A stretch of DNA of 64,000 bases from Streptomyces griseoincarnatus (GCA_014649575.1 BMTH01000004.1:186001-250000), one strand, 5' to 3'. Shown: positions 16,063-27,638, counted from the first letter of the stretch. Translations and numbers: made by a program. Notes: generated by a model not told the origin, from the sequence alone.

Positions 16063-18003
16063 CTAGCCGTCGAACCCGAGAACCGTGGTGAACTCGGCCG
16101 TTTTGTCGACGGATCCGCTGCCGACCAGCGTGGTGCTCGGCACCTTGCGCCCGAACCCGGGGGAGTACCAGCCGAGCGGCGGTGTGCTCTCGCCCCGGTG
16201 CGCCCGCCAGGTGAGCCCGGCCGGCAGGTCCAGCACGGCCGAGCGGTCCTCGCCGTCCCGCGTCCAGGTGAGCCGCGCCCGGCTCCCCTCCAGCTCGGCC
16301 GTGACGTCCGGACCGAGGTGGAACGCCAGACGCACCTCCCGGCGGTCGCCGCTCACCGTGTCGACCACCCGCACCTCACGGCGCTCGTGGGCGAGTTCCA
16401 CCTGCCGCCGGTGGAGCAGCGGCCGGTAGCCGTCGTGCTCGGCGCACCAGCGCGCCGTCTCCCCGTCGGCGTCCACCTTCAGCACCCGGGTCGCGGCGTG
16501 CCGGGTCCACAGGAAGGGGCCGCCCGACACCGACTGGTCCCGGCCGCCCGCCTCGAGCGTGTTGTGGCCGAGCGTGGAGCGGAAGTAGCTCCGCCACTCG
16601 GGCTGGCCGTGGTAGCAGTACGTGCCCGGGTCCGCCAGCACGTCCACGCCGTCGTGCCGCACCTCCACCGACAGCGCGTCCGCGTGGGCGTGCGCGGCGA
16701 TCGACAGGAAGCCGTGCGGTCCGCCGTCGCAGCGGCACCAGATCCCCCCGGGTCCCCGCAGCACGGTCAGTCCCGCGTCCGCGAAGTGCGCCGGCCGGCT
16801 CCCCGGACGCGCCACGCCCTCGCCGTACGGCTCGGTCAGCGAGGCCAGCAGCGGGGTGCGGACGTCGGCGCCGGGCACCTCCGGCCACCAGTCGAGCCGG
16901 CCGAACACCGCCTCGCCCGTGGCCAGCAGCGACCCCCAGCGGTCGGTGTCCGGGCCGTCCAGCACCAGCCCGTGCCCGTCGTCCGCGTCGCCCTGGCGGG
17001 GCGGGCGCAGCCGGTCGTCGACGACGGCCGCGAGCGCGTCCGTCATCCGCAGCAGCACCAGCCGCGTCGTCGCGGGCACGGCCACGCCCGCGGCGTCCGC
17101 CTCGGCCAGCGCGGCCAGGCCAAGCTCCAGCACCAGACCGTGGTACTCGCTCGCCAGCTCCCGGTTGATCCCGGACAGGAAGGTGTTGGCGCGCAGATGC
17201 CGGTCCAAGTCGCGCAGCGCCTCCGCCCGCCACCGCGGCGAGTACGGGAACCAGCCGAACGCGCAGGACGCGGCGAGCTGTCCGGCGGCCTCGGCGACCG
17301 CGTGGTTGTTCGCCGAGGAGCCCCGGCTGGGGAACGCGGCCAGCCAGCGCTGGTGGTGCCAGATCTGGTCCAGCGCGACCGGGTTCTCCTCGAACAGCGC
17401 GGGCGCGCCCGCCCAGCCGTCCAGCAGCCTGCGGATCCACACCCACGACAGCAGCCGGATGCCCAGCTCGATGCCGCTGACCCAGTGCGCGCCCCGCAGC
17501 GGCGGGTTGGCCTCCCACCACGACCGCAGATGCGCGGCCGTCCGCTCCGCGTACCGGTCGTTCCCGGTGAGCGCGTACGCGGCGGCCAGCACGGTCAGGT
17601 ACTGGTGCCGGGACGGCTCCCAGATCTGCTTGATGTCGCCGACCGTCTCCTCGTCCCGGTAGGGCACGTCGAAGGCGTGGTCGAGCGGGGCGCGGCGGCC
17701 GGTCTTCGGGTCGGACTGCCAGTCCGGGTCCGTCATGTCGTCGCGTACCACCCCGAAGAACTCGGCGCGCCCCGCCGTCAGCCGGTCCGCCTCGGCGACC
17801 AGACGCTTCACCGCGTCCGGGTCCACCGCCGCGAGCGCGCCCTCGGGCAGCACGGCCGTGAACCGGACGCCCGTCACCGGGGGCCGCTCGGGCAGCCCCG
17901 ACCGCCAGCGCCGCCGGCGCACCGCGTCGGCCGCCCGGCCGGCGGCCTCCCGCGGCCCCATCCGGGACAGCCGCCGCAGGTACCACCCCGCGCTCATGCT
18001 CAT
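16063..18003 (-). CDS. heparinase II/III-like polysaccharide lyase
   Basis: About 646 aa. The N-terminal half is an alpha/alpha toroid (HHQRWLAAFPSRGSSANNHAVAEAAG carries the conserved Asn-His). The C-terminal half is a beta-sandwich opening with FLSIAAHAHADALSVEV, typical of Hepar_II_III proteins. Known members cleave uronic-acid polymers by beta-elimination. The first ATG overlaps the previous stop (ATGA); a second ATG two codons on (17997) is possible. No clear signal peptide is visible, so a cytoplasmic or non-classically placed enzyme is possible. Such proteins are frequently encoded beside the two-domain oxidoreductase and AsnB genes that lie upstream here. Confidence 0.88.
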   Translation of the reverse strand: MSMSAGWYLRRLSRMGPREAAGRAADAVRRRRWRSGLPERPPVTGVRFTAVLPEGALAAVDPDAVKRLVAEADRLTAGRAEFFGVVRDDMTDPDWQSDPKTGRRAPLDHAFDVPYRDEETVGDIKQIWEPSRHQYLTVLAAAYALTGNDRYAERTAAHLRSWWEANPPLRGAHWVSGIELGIRLLSWVWIRRLLDGWAGAPALFEENPVALDQIWHHQRWLAAFPSRGSSANNHAVAEAAGQLAASCAFGWFPYSPRWRAEALRDLDRHLRANTFLSGINRELASEYHGLVLELGLAALAEADAAGVAVPATTRLVLLRMTDALAAVVDDRLRPPRQGDADDGHGLVLDGPDTDRWGSLLATGEAVFGRLDWWPEVPGADVRTPLLASLTEPYGEGVARPGSRPAHFADAGLTVLRGPGGIWCRCDGGPHGFLSIAAHAHADALSVEVRHDGVDVLADPGTYCYHGQPEWRSYFRSTLGHNTLEAGGRDQSVSGGPFLWTRHAATRVLKVDADGETARWCAEHDGYRPLLHRRQVELAHERREVRVVDTVSGDRREVRLAFHLGPDVTAELEGSRARLTWTRDGEDRSAVLDLPAGLTWRAHRGESTPPLGWYSPGFGRKVPSTTLVGSGSVDKTAEFTTVLGFDG

Positions 18004-20189
18004 CGCACCCCCGCCAGGGTGACCGGGACACCGCTCGCCAGCGCCGTGGGCACCGCGAGGGTGGCCGTCGTGGTGGCGGCCAGCGACTCCAGCGGCACCG
18101 GCATCGGCCCGCCCGTCCGCACGGCCCTCACGAACGCCGCCAGCTCCGCGTTCTGTCCCTTGTCGCGGGCCTTCGGCAGCCGCGAGCCCACCCACTGCCG
18201 GCGCCGCCCGTCGTACACGGCGGCCCGCGTGAAGTCGTCCAGCCGCAGCACCTTGCCGTCCGCCACGAGGTCCAGCGTCTCCTTCGGGAAGGACGAAGGA
18301 CCCGAGGTGACGTAGCTGATCGTCGCCGTGGACCCGTCGGGGTAGCACAGCACGATCTGCAGGTCCTCGTTGCCGGCCGGGGCGGCCGCGTACACCGACA
18401 CCGGGTCGGCGTCCAGCAGCCAGCTCGCGGTGTCGACGAAGTGCCCGCCCTCCCCGGCGAACCGGGACCCCTCGGTGTCCTGCCGCAGGTACCAGCTGCC
18501 GTGCTCAAGGCGGCCCGCGTTGACCAGGTAGCGCAGGCTCGCCGGGCCGGTGCGGGCGCCGAACAGCTCCCGGGCCTCCCGCAGCAGCGGGGCGAAGCGG
18601 CGGTTGAAGCCCACCTGGATCCGGTCGTTGCCGGACTCCTCCACCGCCGCCAGTACTCCGGCCAGCTCCTCCTCGCTGAGCGCCAGCGGCTTCTCCACGA
18701 ACACCGCCTTGCCCGCCAGCAGCGCCCGCCGCGTCAGCTCGGCGTGCGAGCTGTGCCGGGTCACCACGAACACGGCGTCCACGGCCGGGTCGCCCAGCAC
18801 CGCGTCCAGGTCGGTGGTGGCCTTCCCGAAGCCGAACTTGCGCCGCGCGTTGGCCGCGGACAGCGCCGTGGTGGTGACGACCGTGGACAGCTCCACGCCG
18901 TCGCGTCCCGTCAGATGCGGCAGCAGCATCGACGACGCGTAGTTCCCCGCGCCGACGAACGCCAGCCGCACCGGGCCCGAGCGCCGCGCGGGCGCCGTCC
19001 GGCCGGACGGCCGCGGCACCTCGGGCACCGTCATCTCCGGCGCCTCGACGGCGGGCGCGTCCCCGGCCGACGCGTACCGGAACAGCACGGCCACCGCCTT
19101 GAGTTCGCCCTCCTCGAGCCGCCGGTACGTCTCCACGGCGTCCTCGAAGTCCGCGACGTGCGACACCAGCGGCTCCACGTCCACGCTGCCCCGCGCGATC
19201 AGGTCGAGGAAGCACGCCAGGTTGCGGCGCTCGGTCCAGCGGACGTAGCCGATCGGGTAGTCGCGGCCCTGCAGTTCGTACTCCGGGTCGTAGCGCCCGG
19301 GTCCGTAGCTGCGGGAGAAGCGGACGTCGAGTTCCTTCTCGTAGTACGCGTTCCACGGCAGGTCGAGCCGGCACTTGCCGATGTCGATCACCCGGCCGCG
19401 GTCCCGGCACAGCCGCGCGGCCAGCTCCACCGGCTGGTTGCTGCTCCCGCCGGCCGCCAGGTACACCTGGTCCACGCCCATGCCGCCGGTGAGTTCGGCG
19501 ACCGCGCTCTCCACGCTCGCCGAGCCCGGGTCCCCGCAGGCCGCCGCGCCGAGCCGCTCGGCCAGCTCGCAGCGCGCCGGGTCGGGGTCCACGCCGACCA
19601 CCCGTACCCCGGAGGCGTTCAGCAGCTGCGTCACCAGCTGCCCGATCAGCCCGAGACCGATCACCAGGGCCACCTCGCCGAGCCGCGACTCACCCTGCCG
19701 CACACCCTGCAGCGCGATCGACCCGACCGTGCCGAACGCCGCGTGCCGGGGCGCGACCCCGTCCGGGACCGGGGCGTAGAGGTTCTTCGGCACCCAGTTC
19801 AGCTCGGCGTGCAGCGCGTGCTCGTTGCCCGCGCACGCCACGACGTCGCCGACCTTGACGTCGTCGATCCCGGCGCCGACCTGCTCGACCACCCCGCACA
19901 GCGAATACCCGAGCGGCGTGTACGAGTCGAGCTTGCCCATCACCTTGCGGTACGTCGCCGGCACCCCGTTGGCGGCGACGCTCTGCACGACCTTCGCCAC
20001 CTGGTCCGGCCGCGACCGCGCCTTGCCCAGCATCGACATGCCGGCCTCGGACACCTTCATCATCTCGGTGCCGGTGGAGATCAGTGAGAAGGCGCTGCGC
20101 ACCAGCACCCCGCCCGGCTTGCAGCGCGGCGCCGGCACGTCGAGCAGCGTCAGCTCGCCGCTCTTGTAGTTCTGCACTACCTGTTTCAC
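18000..20189 (-). CDS. two-domain oxidoreductase: zinc-type alcohol dehydrogenase + Gfo/Idh/MocA
   Basis: 729 aa. Residues 1 to about 370 form an MDR alcohol-dehydrogenase-like domain (TPLGYSLCGVVEQVGAGI, VIGLGLIGQLVTQLL). After a Pro/Ala linker, residues from about 405 form a Gfo/Idh/MocA domain with LAFVGAGNYASSMLLPHL and the catalytic VFVEKPLAL. The fusion is a recognised arrangement in exopolysaccharide clusters. It probably oxidises or reduces a sugar, possibly at two positions in series, but its substrate is not known to me. Start is GTG at 20189, preceded by AGAGGAAC. Confidence 0.88.
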   Translation of the reverse strand: MKQVVQNYKSGELTLLDVPAPRCKPGGVLVRSAFSLISTGTEMMKVSEAGMSMLGKARSRPDQVAKVVQSVAANGVPATYRKVMGKLDSYTPLGYSLCGVVEQVGAGIDDVKVGDVVACAGNEHALHAELNWVPKNLYAPVPDGVAPRHAAFGTVGSIALQGVRQGESRLGEVALVIGLGLIGQLVTQLLNASGVRVVGVDPDPARCELAERLGAAACGDPGSASVESAVAELTGGMGVDQVYLAAGGSSNQPVELAARLCRDRGRVIDIGKCRLDLPWNAYYEKELDVRFSRSYGPGRYDPEYELQGRDYPIGYVRWTERRNLACFLDLIARGSVDVEPLVSHVADFEDAVETYRRLEEGELKAVAVLFRYASAGDAPAVEAPEMTVPEVPRPSGRTAPARRSGPVRLAFVGAGNYASSMLLPHLTGRDGVELSTVVTTTALSAANARRKFGFGKATTDLDAVLGDPAVDAVFVVTRHSSHAELTRRALLAGKAVFVEKPLALSEEELAGVLAAVEESGNDRIQVGFNRRFAPLLREARELFGARTGPASLRYLVNAGRLEHGSWYLRQDTEGSRFAGEGGHFVDTASWLLDADPVSVYAAAPAGNEDLQIVLCYPDGSTATISYVTSGPSSFPKETLDLVADGKVLRLDDFTRAAVYDGRRRQWVGSRLPKARDKGQNAELAAFVRAVRTGGPMPVPLESLAATTTATLAVPTALASGVPVTLAGVR

Positions 20190-20205
20190 GGAGTTCCTCT
20201 TGTCT

Positions 20206-22143
20206 CTACGCCGTCGAGGCGGGGGAGTCGTGGCCGGCCTTGGAGGTCGCGTCGCGGTACCAGTGCTCGAGGGTCAGCACGTGCCAGAGGTGCTTGGAGA
20301 AGTCCCGCTGCCCGGCGGCGTCCTCGGCGACCATGCGCGCCAGCGCGTCCCGGCGCAGGAAGCCGGAGCGGACCAGCAGACCGTCGTGCACCACCTCCCG
20401 CACCAGCGGTGCGAGGTCCCGGCTCATCCAGGCCCGCAGCGGGGCGCTGAACAGGCCCTTGGGCCGGTACACGATCTCCCGGGGCAGCACCGTCGTGGCG
20501 GCCTCCTTGAGCACCGCCTTGCCCTGCCGCCCGGCGATCTTGCGCGCGCCGGGGACCGCGAACGCGGCCCTGACCACCTCGACGTCCACGTACGGCACCC
20601 GCACCTCGGTCGACGCGGCCATGCTCGACCGGTCGGTGTAGGCGAGGTTGAGGCCCGGCAGGAACATCCGCGCGTCCGTCAGGCACATGCGGTTCACGAA
20701 GTCGTCCAGGGCGTTGTCCCGGTAGACGTCGGCGTGCTCGGTCAGCACGTCGTCGACCGCCGGAGCCAGGTCCGGGTCGAGCAGCCCGATCAGCTCCTCG
20801 CGGTCGTACAGGGTGTAGCTGCGGCGGAACGCGGTCTCCTCCGGCAGGCCCGCGAACGACAGGAACCGCTTCGCGAACCGCACCGACCGCAGACCGCGCC
20901 GGCGGGTGGCGACCGGCAGCCGGTCCACGGCGGCGGCCACCCCGCGCCGCACCGGCCCCGGCACCCGCCGGTAGCGCACCCCGATCAGGTTCGCCAGGTG
21001 CTTGCGGTAACCGGCGAACAGCTCGTCGGCGCCCATCCCGGACAGCATCACCTTCACCCCGGCCTCCCGGGCGGCCGAGCAGATGAGGAAGGTGTTGATC
21101 GCGGCCGGGTCGCCGACCGGCTCGTCCAGGTGGTACGTCATCCGCGGCAGCAGGTCCTGCACGTCCGGGGCGATCTCGATCTCCCGCAGATCCACCCCGA
21201 ACCGCTCCGCCACCTGCCGGGCGTAGCGCAGGTCGTCCGGCATCGCCTCGAACCGCGCGTCCTCCGCCCGGAACCCGATCGTGTACGCGGGGATGCCCGG
21301 CCGGTCGCGGGCCGCCAGCGCGGTCAGATAGCTGGAGTCCAGGCCGCCGGACAGGAACGTCGCCACGGGCACGTCGGACAGCAGATGGAGCCGCGTCGAC
21401 TCCTCCACCACGGCCGCCAGGTCCGGCAGATCACCGGAACGGGCCCGCTCCTGCCCCTCGGCGGCGACCTCGCGCAGATCCCAGAACCGCCCGCGCTGCA
21501 CCGATCCGTCGGGCCGGCAGCGCAGCCAGGTCCCCGGAGGCAGCTTCTCCGCCCCGCGGAACGCGCACCGCGAGTCCGGCACCCAGTAGTACAGCAGCGA
21601 CGCCACCAGCGCCGCCGGATCCACCTCCAGCGACCCGCCCGTCACCGCCGCCAGCGCCTTCAACTCCGAGGCGAACAGCAGCCCTTCGCCGCGCCGCAGC
21701 AGGAACAGCGGCTTGATGCCGAGCTGGTCGCGGGCCAGCACCAGCTCACCGGTGCGCTCGTCGAACACGGCGAACGCGAACATGCCGCGCAGCCGGGGCA
21801 GACAGTCCGTCCCCCAGCGCCGCCACGCCTCCAGCAGCACCTCGGTGTCCGAGGTGCCCCGGAACCGAACCCCGGCGCCCTCCAGCTCGGCCCGCAGCTC
21901 AGGAGCGTTGTACAGCTCGCCGTTGTACGTCAGGGCCAGACCCTCCGACACCATCGGCTGGGCGCCGGTGCCGGACAGGTCGAGGATGGCCAGCCTGCGG
22001 TGCCCGAGGTGCACCTCGCCGTCGCCCAGCGCGTGGGCGTAGGTCCCGGAGCCGTCCGGGCCGCGGTGGGCGAGGGTCTCGGTGAGCCGGTCGGTGACCG
22101 CCTTGCCGTCCGGCCACCGGTACGTGCCTGCGATGCCGCACAT
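20206..22143 (-). CDS. asnB: asparagine synthase (glutamine-hydrolysing) family amidotransferase
   Basis: 645 aa. MCGIAGTY places the catalytic Cys at position 2. The glutaminase domain follows (HRRLAILDLSGTGAQPM, YNGELYN), then the synthetase domain with the PP-loop SGGLDSSYLTALAA. A dedicated copy inside an exopolysaccharide operon is likely to amidate a carboxyl group, for example turning a uronic acid into its uronamide, rather than make free asparagine. That fits the GDP-mannose dehydrogenase-like gene in the same operon (inference). It is 3 bp from the upstream Wzz-like gene and 16 bp from the oxidoreductase. Confidence 0.9.
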   Translation of the reverse strand: MCGIAGTYRWPDGKAVTDRLTETLAHRGPDGSGTYAHALGDGEVHLGHRRLAILDLSGTGAQPMVSEGLALTYNGELYNAPELRAELEGAGVRFRGTSDTEVLLEAWRRWGTDCLPRLRGMFAFAVFDERTGELVLARDQLGIKPLFLLRRGEGLLFASELKALAAVTGGSLEVDPAALVASLLYYWVPDSRCAFRGAEKLPPGTWLRCRPDGSVQRGRFWDLREVAAEGQERARSGDLPDLAAVVEESTRLHLLSDVPVATFLSGGLDSSYLTALAARDRPGIPAYTIGFRAEDARFEAMPDDLRYARQVAERFGVDLREIEIAPDVQDLLPRMTYHLDEPVGDPAAINTFLICSAAREAGVKVMLSGMGADELFAGYRKHLANLIGVRYRRVPGPVRRGVAAAVDRLPVATRRRGLRSVRFAKRFLSFAGLPEETAFRRSYTLYDREELIGLLDPDLAPAVDDVLTEHADVYRDNALDDFVNRMCLTDARMFLPGLNLAYTDRSSMAASTEVRVPYVDVEVVRAAFAVPGARKIAGRQGKAVLKEAATTVLPREIVYRPKGLFSAPLRAWMSRDLAPLVREVVHDGLLVRSGFLRRDALARMVAEDAAGQRDFSKHLWHVLTLEHWYRDATSKAGHDSPASTA

Positions 22144-22146
22144 GAG

Positions 22147-23706
22147 CTACCGCGCCTCCTGGTCGCTGTCGGGGACCCGCGCCGCCCACATCGGCAGCCG
22201 TTCCGTGCGCCGCGGACCGTCCGTGACCGCCTGCACGGTGGGGTTGGACCCCGTGCCGTTCTGCCGGGCCGGCCGCCCCTCGCGGACGCGCGGCGCCGGG
22301 AACGGCCCGTCCCACAGCGTCCCGTCCGTCCGGTCACGCGGATCCGGGTCGAGCAGCACCACTCCGGCCACCTCCACGCGACGGTCGGCGAGCTGCCGCG
22401 CCACGGTGTGCAGCCACGCGGTCGTGCCGTGCCCCGCCCGGACGACCAGCACGGCCCGGCCCGCCAGGTCGGCGAGGTCGGACCAGGCCGCGCCGGGCGC
22501 CACCGACGCCACACCGATCCGGCGCCGGTCGGACGGCAGGGCCGCGGCCCGCTCCACGCCGACCACCTCCGGGTCGCCCGACTTCCGCCGCCCGCCGGCG
22601 AGACCGTGCCGGGGCAGGGCGTCGACCACGACCACCGGCTCGTCCGCCGCCAGCGTCCGCGCCAGGTCCAGGGCGATCACGCCCGCCCCGCGCGGACAGC
22701 CCAGCTCCAGCAGCGCCACCGGCTCCGAGGAGCCGCGCACCGTACGGGCCAGCGACGAGGTGAGCCGGGACCGCGCCGCGCGCCTGCGCCCGCGCCGCCA
22801 CAGCGGGCCCGGCCGCAGCGCGGACCGGGACAGCTCCGCGGTGACCGAGGCGCCCAGGTGGCGCGCGATCTCCCGGCGCAGCACCGGGCGGTCGCCCACC
22901 ACGGAGGCGACCGCGGCGATCACCAGGCCCAGCACCAGGCCGAGGACCAGCCCCATGCCGCCGTTGGTGGCTAGGGCGAGCGGCATCGAGTGCTTCACGG
23001 TGTGCGGGGCGTCGACGATCTGCGTGCCCGCGATCAGCCGGGGCGTGCCCACCCGGGCCTCCGCCGCACGCTGCGAGAAGTCGCTGACGCGGGAGCTGAG
23101 TTCGGCGCGGCGGGCGAACAGCGTCTCCAGGTTCGCCGACTCCTCCGGGCTGCCCTCCGGCGGCCCGTCGCCGATCGCCTCGTTCACCTGGTCGAGTTCC
23201 TTCTGCAGGCGGTCGCGCTGGGCGAGCAGCGTCGAGGCGTCGGCCGCCGCGGCCTGCTTGACGCGCCGCACATGGTCCGCGACGAACGCCTCGGCGACCG
23301 CCTCGGCGCGGGCCACCGCCTCCTCGCCGGTGTCACCCGTCGCCTTGATCTCCAGCAGGTTGTTGGTCAGGCCGGCGCCTTCGTACTCCTCCATGAAGTC
23401 CTCCGCGCTCGTCGAGGAGCCGAGGGACTTCAGGGCCGCGTCGGCGATCCGCGTGGTGTGCAGCAGCGCCACGTCGGTGAGGATCAGGGTGCCGGGATCG
23501 TTCGGCTGGTCGTCCTGGTGGGCGACCAGCACCTTCGTCACGGCGGTCGGCGGCGGGGGCAGCAGCACCGCCACCGCCGCCCCGAGCAGCAGCCCCAGCA
23601 GCGCCAGGGAGCCCCACAGACGCCGGCGTCTGCGCACCGACACCACCAGGGACTGAAGGTCCAGCAGGGGAGCGGCGGCCGTCGGCTCCGCGGTCGTACC
23701 CGTCAT
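22147..23706 (-). CDS. Wzz/Wza-type chain-length protein with degenerate kinase-like domain
   Basis: About 519 aa. The layout is a cytoplasmic basic segment (VRRRRRLWGSLA), a first membrane helix, an extracellular coiled-coil domain of about 200 residues, and a second hydrophobic helix (GGMGLVLGLVLGLVIAAVAS). The cytoplasmic tail aligns by eye with bacterial tyrosine kinases (LELGCPRGAGVIALDLARTL, then VVVVDA). The Walker A GKS/T is missing, so ATP hydrolysis is unlikely. ATG at 23706 overlaps the next Wzz-like gene's stop by 4 bp. Confidence 0.82.
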   Translation of the reverse strand: MTGTTAEPTAAAPLLDLQSLVVSVRRRRRLWGSLALLGLLLGAAVAVLLPPPPTAVTKVLVAHQDDQPNDPGTLILTDVALLHTTRIADAALKSLGSSTSAEDFMEEYEGAGLTNNLLEIKATGDTGEEAVARAEAVAEAFVADHVRRVKQAAAADASTLLAQRDRLQKELDQVNEAIGDGPPEGSPEESANLETLFARRAELSSRVSDFSQRAAEARVGTPRLIAGTQIVDAPHTVKHSMPLALATNGGMGLVLGLVLGLVIAAVASVVGDRPVLRREIARHLGASVTAELSRSALRPGPLWRRGRRRAARSRLTSSLARTVRGSSEPVALLELGCPRGAGVIALDLARTLAADEPVVVVDALPRHGLAGGRRKSGDPEVVGVERAAALPSDRRRIGVASVAPGAAWSDLADLAGRAVLVVRAGHGTTAWLHTVARQLADRRVEVAGVVLLDPDPRDRTDGTLWDGPFPAPRVREGRPARQNGTGSNPTVQAVTDGPRRTERLPMWAARVPDSDQEAR

Positions 23707-25070
23707 CGCGCACCTCCCCGCGCGCCGTCGCCGAGGGCGAGCGCCGGTGCCGCGGCCTCCCGCGGCGGGCCGGCGGACCGCGCCGGACGGGTCCGGACCG
23801 CGTCGGCCAGGACGACGCCGACGACGTCGTGGCCCGCGTCCGCGCACGCCTCGGCGACACTTGCCAGCTCGGCGGCGGTGCGGGTGCCCGCGCCCAGCAC
23901 GACCAGGACGCCCGACTCCTCCTCGCGGTCGGGCACCAGCGGCGCCTCGGGGGAGACCTCCGTCAGCCGCAGCAGGGGGTCGCCCCCGGACTCCTCCGCC
24001 AGCCGTTCGGCGGCCCGCAGGGCGATGCCGTCGTCGTCGGGCACGACGAGCAGCAGCCGCCGCGCGCCCGGCACCAGGTCGCGGATGCGGCCGCACACCC
24101 TCCGGTAGCGGATCCCCAGGCTCGCCTCGTCCCCGGCGGCCGGCGGGGCGGGCGCGTTCCAGGGGGTGTCCAGACCGAGCAGGCGGCGGAACCGGTGCCG
24201 GGCGCCGCCCCTCTCCGGACGGTGAGCGCCCCGCCGCGCGGACACGTCGACGCCGCCCAGCAGCCCGGAGCCGAGCGCGGCGGCGATCTCCCGCTCGGAG
24301 CGCAGCCGGCGGTTCACCCGGGCCGCGGTGAGATGTCCGACCACCGCCAGCAGGAAGAACAGCACCGCCCCCGCGGCGATCAGCTGGACCCGGGACGGAG
24401 GCGCCTCACCGGTCGGCCTGGCCGCCGGACCCATCACGACCAGCCGGGAGCCGGCCGCGTTCGAGTCGGCCTGGCTCAGCTTGCCGACCGCCTCCTGCAG
24501 CGCGGTGCGCAGCTTGGCCAGCTCGGTGCGGGTCTGCACGCTCTCCACGGTCTGGCCGGGGTCGGCCGCGTCGGCCAGCTCGGTGATGCGGCGGCTGGTG
24601 GTGAGCACCATCTGCCGCAGCTGGTCGGGTCCGGCCGCCGCCGTCGGGTCCGCGGTCTCGTCGACGATCCGCGCGGAGAACGTCACGAACTGCCGGGCCA
24701 GTTCGTCGGAGAGCCGCTGCGCCTTCGCGGGGCTCTCGGCGGTACCGGAGATCTTGACGATGTTGCCGTCGGTGACCTCGGCGCGCACCCGCTCGCGCAG
24801 CTCCTCGCCGTCGACCCCGGCCCAGCCCAGCTCCTCGGCCGTGCGGTCGGTCACGACCGTGCTGGTGGCGATCTCCGCCTGGGTCAGCAGCACACGCTCC
24901 TCCCAGGCGCCCGGCAGCAGCACCGACGCCGACGTGGTGTAGCGCGGCGGGAACACCAGGGAGGCGCCGAAGCCGGTCAGCGCCCCCAGCACGACGAGGA
25001 CCGTCAGCAGCCTGCCGCGCCTGTGGAGCATGCGCCCGATGGTGACCAGGCGTATCGCGTCATCGCTCAA
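23703..25070 (-). CDS. second Wzz-type chain-length/export regulator
   Basis: About 455 aa. A first helix (RLLTVLVVLGALTGFGASLVF) is followed by the Wzz sequence PPRYTTSASVLLPG and an extracellular coiled coil to about residue 210. Then come a second helix (LIAAGAVLFFLLAVVGHL) and a cytoplasmic Rossmann-like tail without a recognisable P-loop. The start is probably the TTG at 25070, inside the last codons of the upstream glycosyltransferase (11-bp overlap), with AGAGG about 9 bases before it; an internal ATG at RML is the alternative. Two such proteins side by side may form a mixed complex. Confidence 0.8.
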   Translation of the reverse strand: MSDDAIRLVTIGRMLHRRGRLLTVLVVLGALTGFGASLVFPPRYTTSASVLLPGAWEERVLLTQAEIATSTVVTDRTAEELGWAGVDGEELRERVRAEVTDGNIVKISGTAESPAKAQRLSDELARQFVTFSARIVDETADPTAAAGPDQLRQMVLTTSRRITELADAADPGQTVESVQTRTELAKLRTALQEAVGKLSQADSNAAGSRLVVMGPAARPTGEAPPSRVQLIAAGAVLFFLLAVVGHLTAARVNRRLRSEREIAAALGSGLLGGVDVSARRGAHRPERGGARHRFRRLLGLDTPWNAPAPPAAGDEASLGIRYRRVCGRIRDLVPGARRLLLVVPDDDGIALRAAERLAEESGGDPLLRLTEVSPEAPLVPDREEESGVLVVLGAGTRTAAELASVAEACADAGHDVVGVVLADAVRTRPARSAGPPREAAAPALALGDGARGGAR

Positions 25071-26302
25071 GGGACGTGCCTCTTTCCCGCCCGCTCCGGG
25101 CCGCCGCGCCGCCCTCAACGGCGGCCTCGTAGGCGGCCAGCAGCGCCGCCTGCGAGTTGCGCCAGGCCAGCGGGCCGTTGATCCGTTCCTGCCCGGACTT
25201 CCCCATCCGGGAGCGTTGTTCGGGGTCGTCCAGGAGCCGGGCGATGAGCGCGGCGAACTCGCCCTCGTCGTCGCCCTTCGCGTACACGGCGGCCTCGCCG
25301 GCCGAGACCCGCGCCTCCTTCAGGTCGAAGGAGACGATCGGCCGGCCCATCACCATGTACTCGAGGACCTTGTTCATGGTCGACACGTCGTTGAGCGGGT
25401 TGCACGGGTCGGGCGAGAGGCACACGTCCGCGGTGGACAGCCAGCGCACCAGGTCGGCGTCCGGCACGCGTCCCGTGAACTCCACCTGGCCGTCGAGCCC
25501 CAGCTCCCGGGACAGCTCCACCATCGCGTCGAAGGTGTCGCCCGCCCCGACGAACACCGCGTGCCAGTCGGTGCGGCCCACCTCGTCGCGGAGCTTCGCC
25601 AGCGCCCGCAGCGCGTAGTCGACGCCGTCCTGCGGGCCCATCACGCCCAGGTAGCACAGGAGATGGGGCTTGCCGCGCTTCAGCTCCGGCTCCGGGTCCA
25701 CCGGGTGGAACCGCTCGGTGTCGGGCGCGCTGCGCACCACGAACACGTCCTCGGGCCGCCGCCCGCCGCGGCGCACGGCGACGTCCTTGTAGCTCTCGTT
25801 GGTGGCGAGCACCACGTCCGCCGCCCGGTACGTCGCCCGCTCCAGCGCGCACACGCCCCGGTAGAGCAGGTCCTTGCCCCGCCCGAACCGGGACAGGTAC
25901 AGCTCGGGCACCAGGTCGTGCTGGTCGAAGACGAACGCCGCCCCCTGCCGCTTCAACCGCAGCGCGGGCAGGAACAGCAGGTCCGGCGGGTTGCAGGCGT
26001 GCACCACGTCCACCGGGCCGACCTTGCGGGCCAGGCGGGCGGTGTGCCACAGCGCGGCGCCGTACTCCTTGAGGTAGCCGGCCGGCCCCCCGGTGGCCGC
26101 GCGCAGCGGGTAGCGGTGGATCCGCACCCCGTCGATCACGGCCTCCGGCTCGGTGTCCCGCTTGGTGCCCTGCGGGCAGATGACGTCGACCTCCCAGCCC
26201 GCGTCGCGGAGCGTGCGGCATTCCTGCCACACCCGCCGGTCGAACGGCACCGACAGGTTCTCCACCAGGATCAGCGCGCGGCGGCCCCGCGCGCCCTTCG
26301 GC

Positions 26303-26313
<11 letters not shown>
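25060..26313 (-). CDS. family 4 glycosyltransferase (GT-B)
   Basis: About 417 aa. It starts with LILVENLSVPFDRRVWQE, a pattern typical of GT4 enzymes with an early DRRVW motif. It continues with VVHACNPPDLLFLPAL and ends with the donor-site sequence MNKVLEYMVMGRPIVSFD. The likely start is TTG at 26313, overlapping the end of the dehydrogenase gene by 11 bp. It may be the first enzyme to act after the priming transferase, because it lies near the front of the operon (inference from gene order only). Confidence 0.88.
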
Positions 26314-27619
<1,306 letters not shown>

Positions 27620-27638
27620 GACCCGTTCCTCCCCCCGG

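Noticed and set aside
22085..23656. Rightward Ser/Arg/Thr-rich frame opposite the Wzz-like gene
   Set aside because: It is the antisense shadow of a well-supported gene, with no motif and inverted codon bias.
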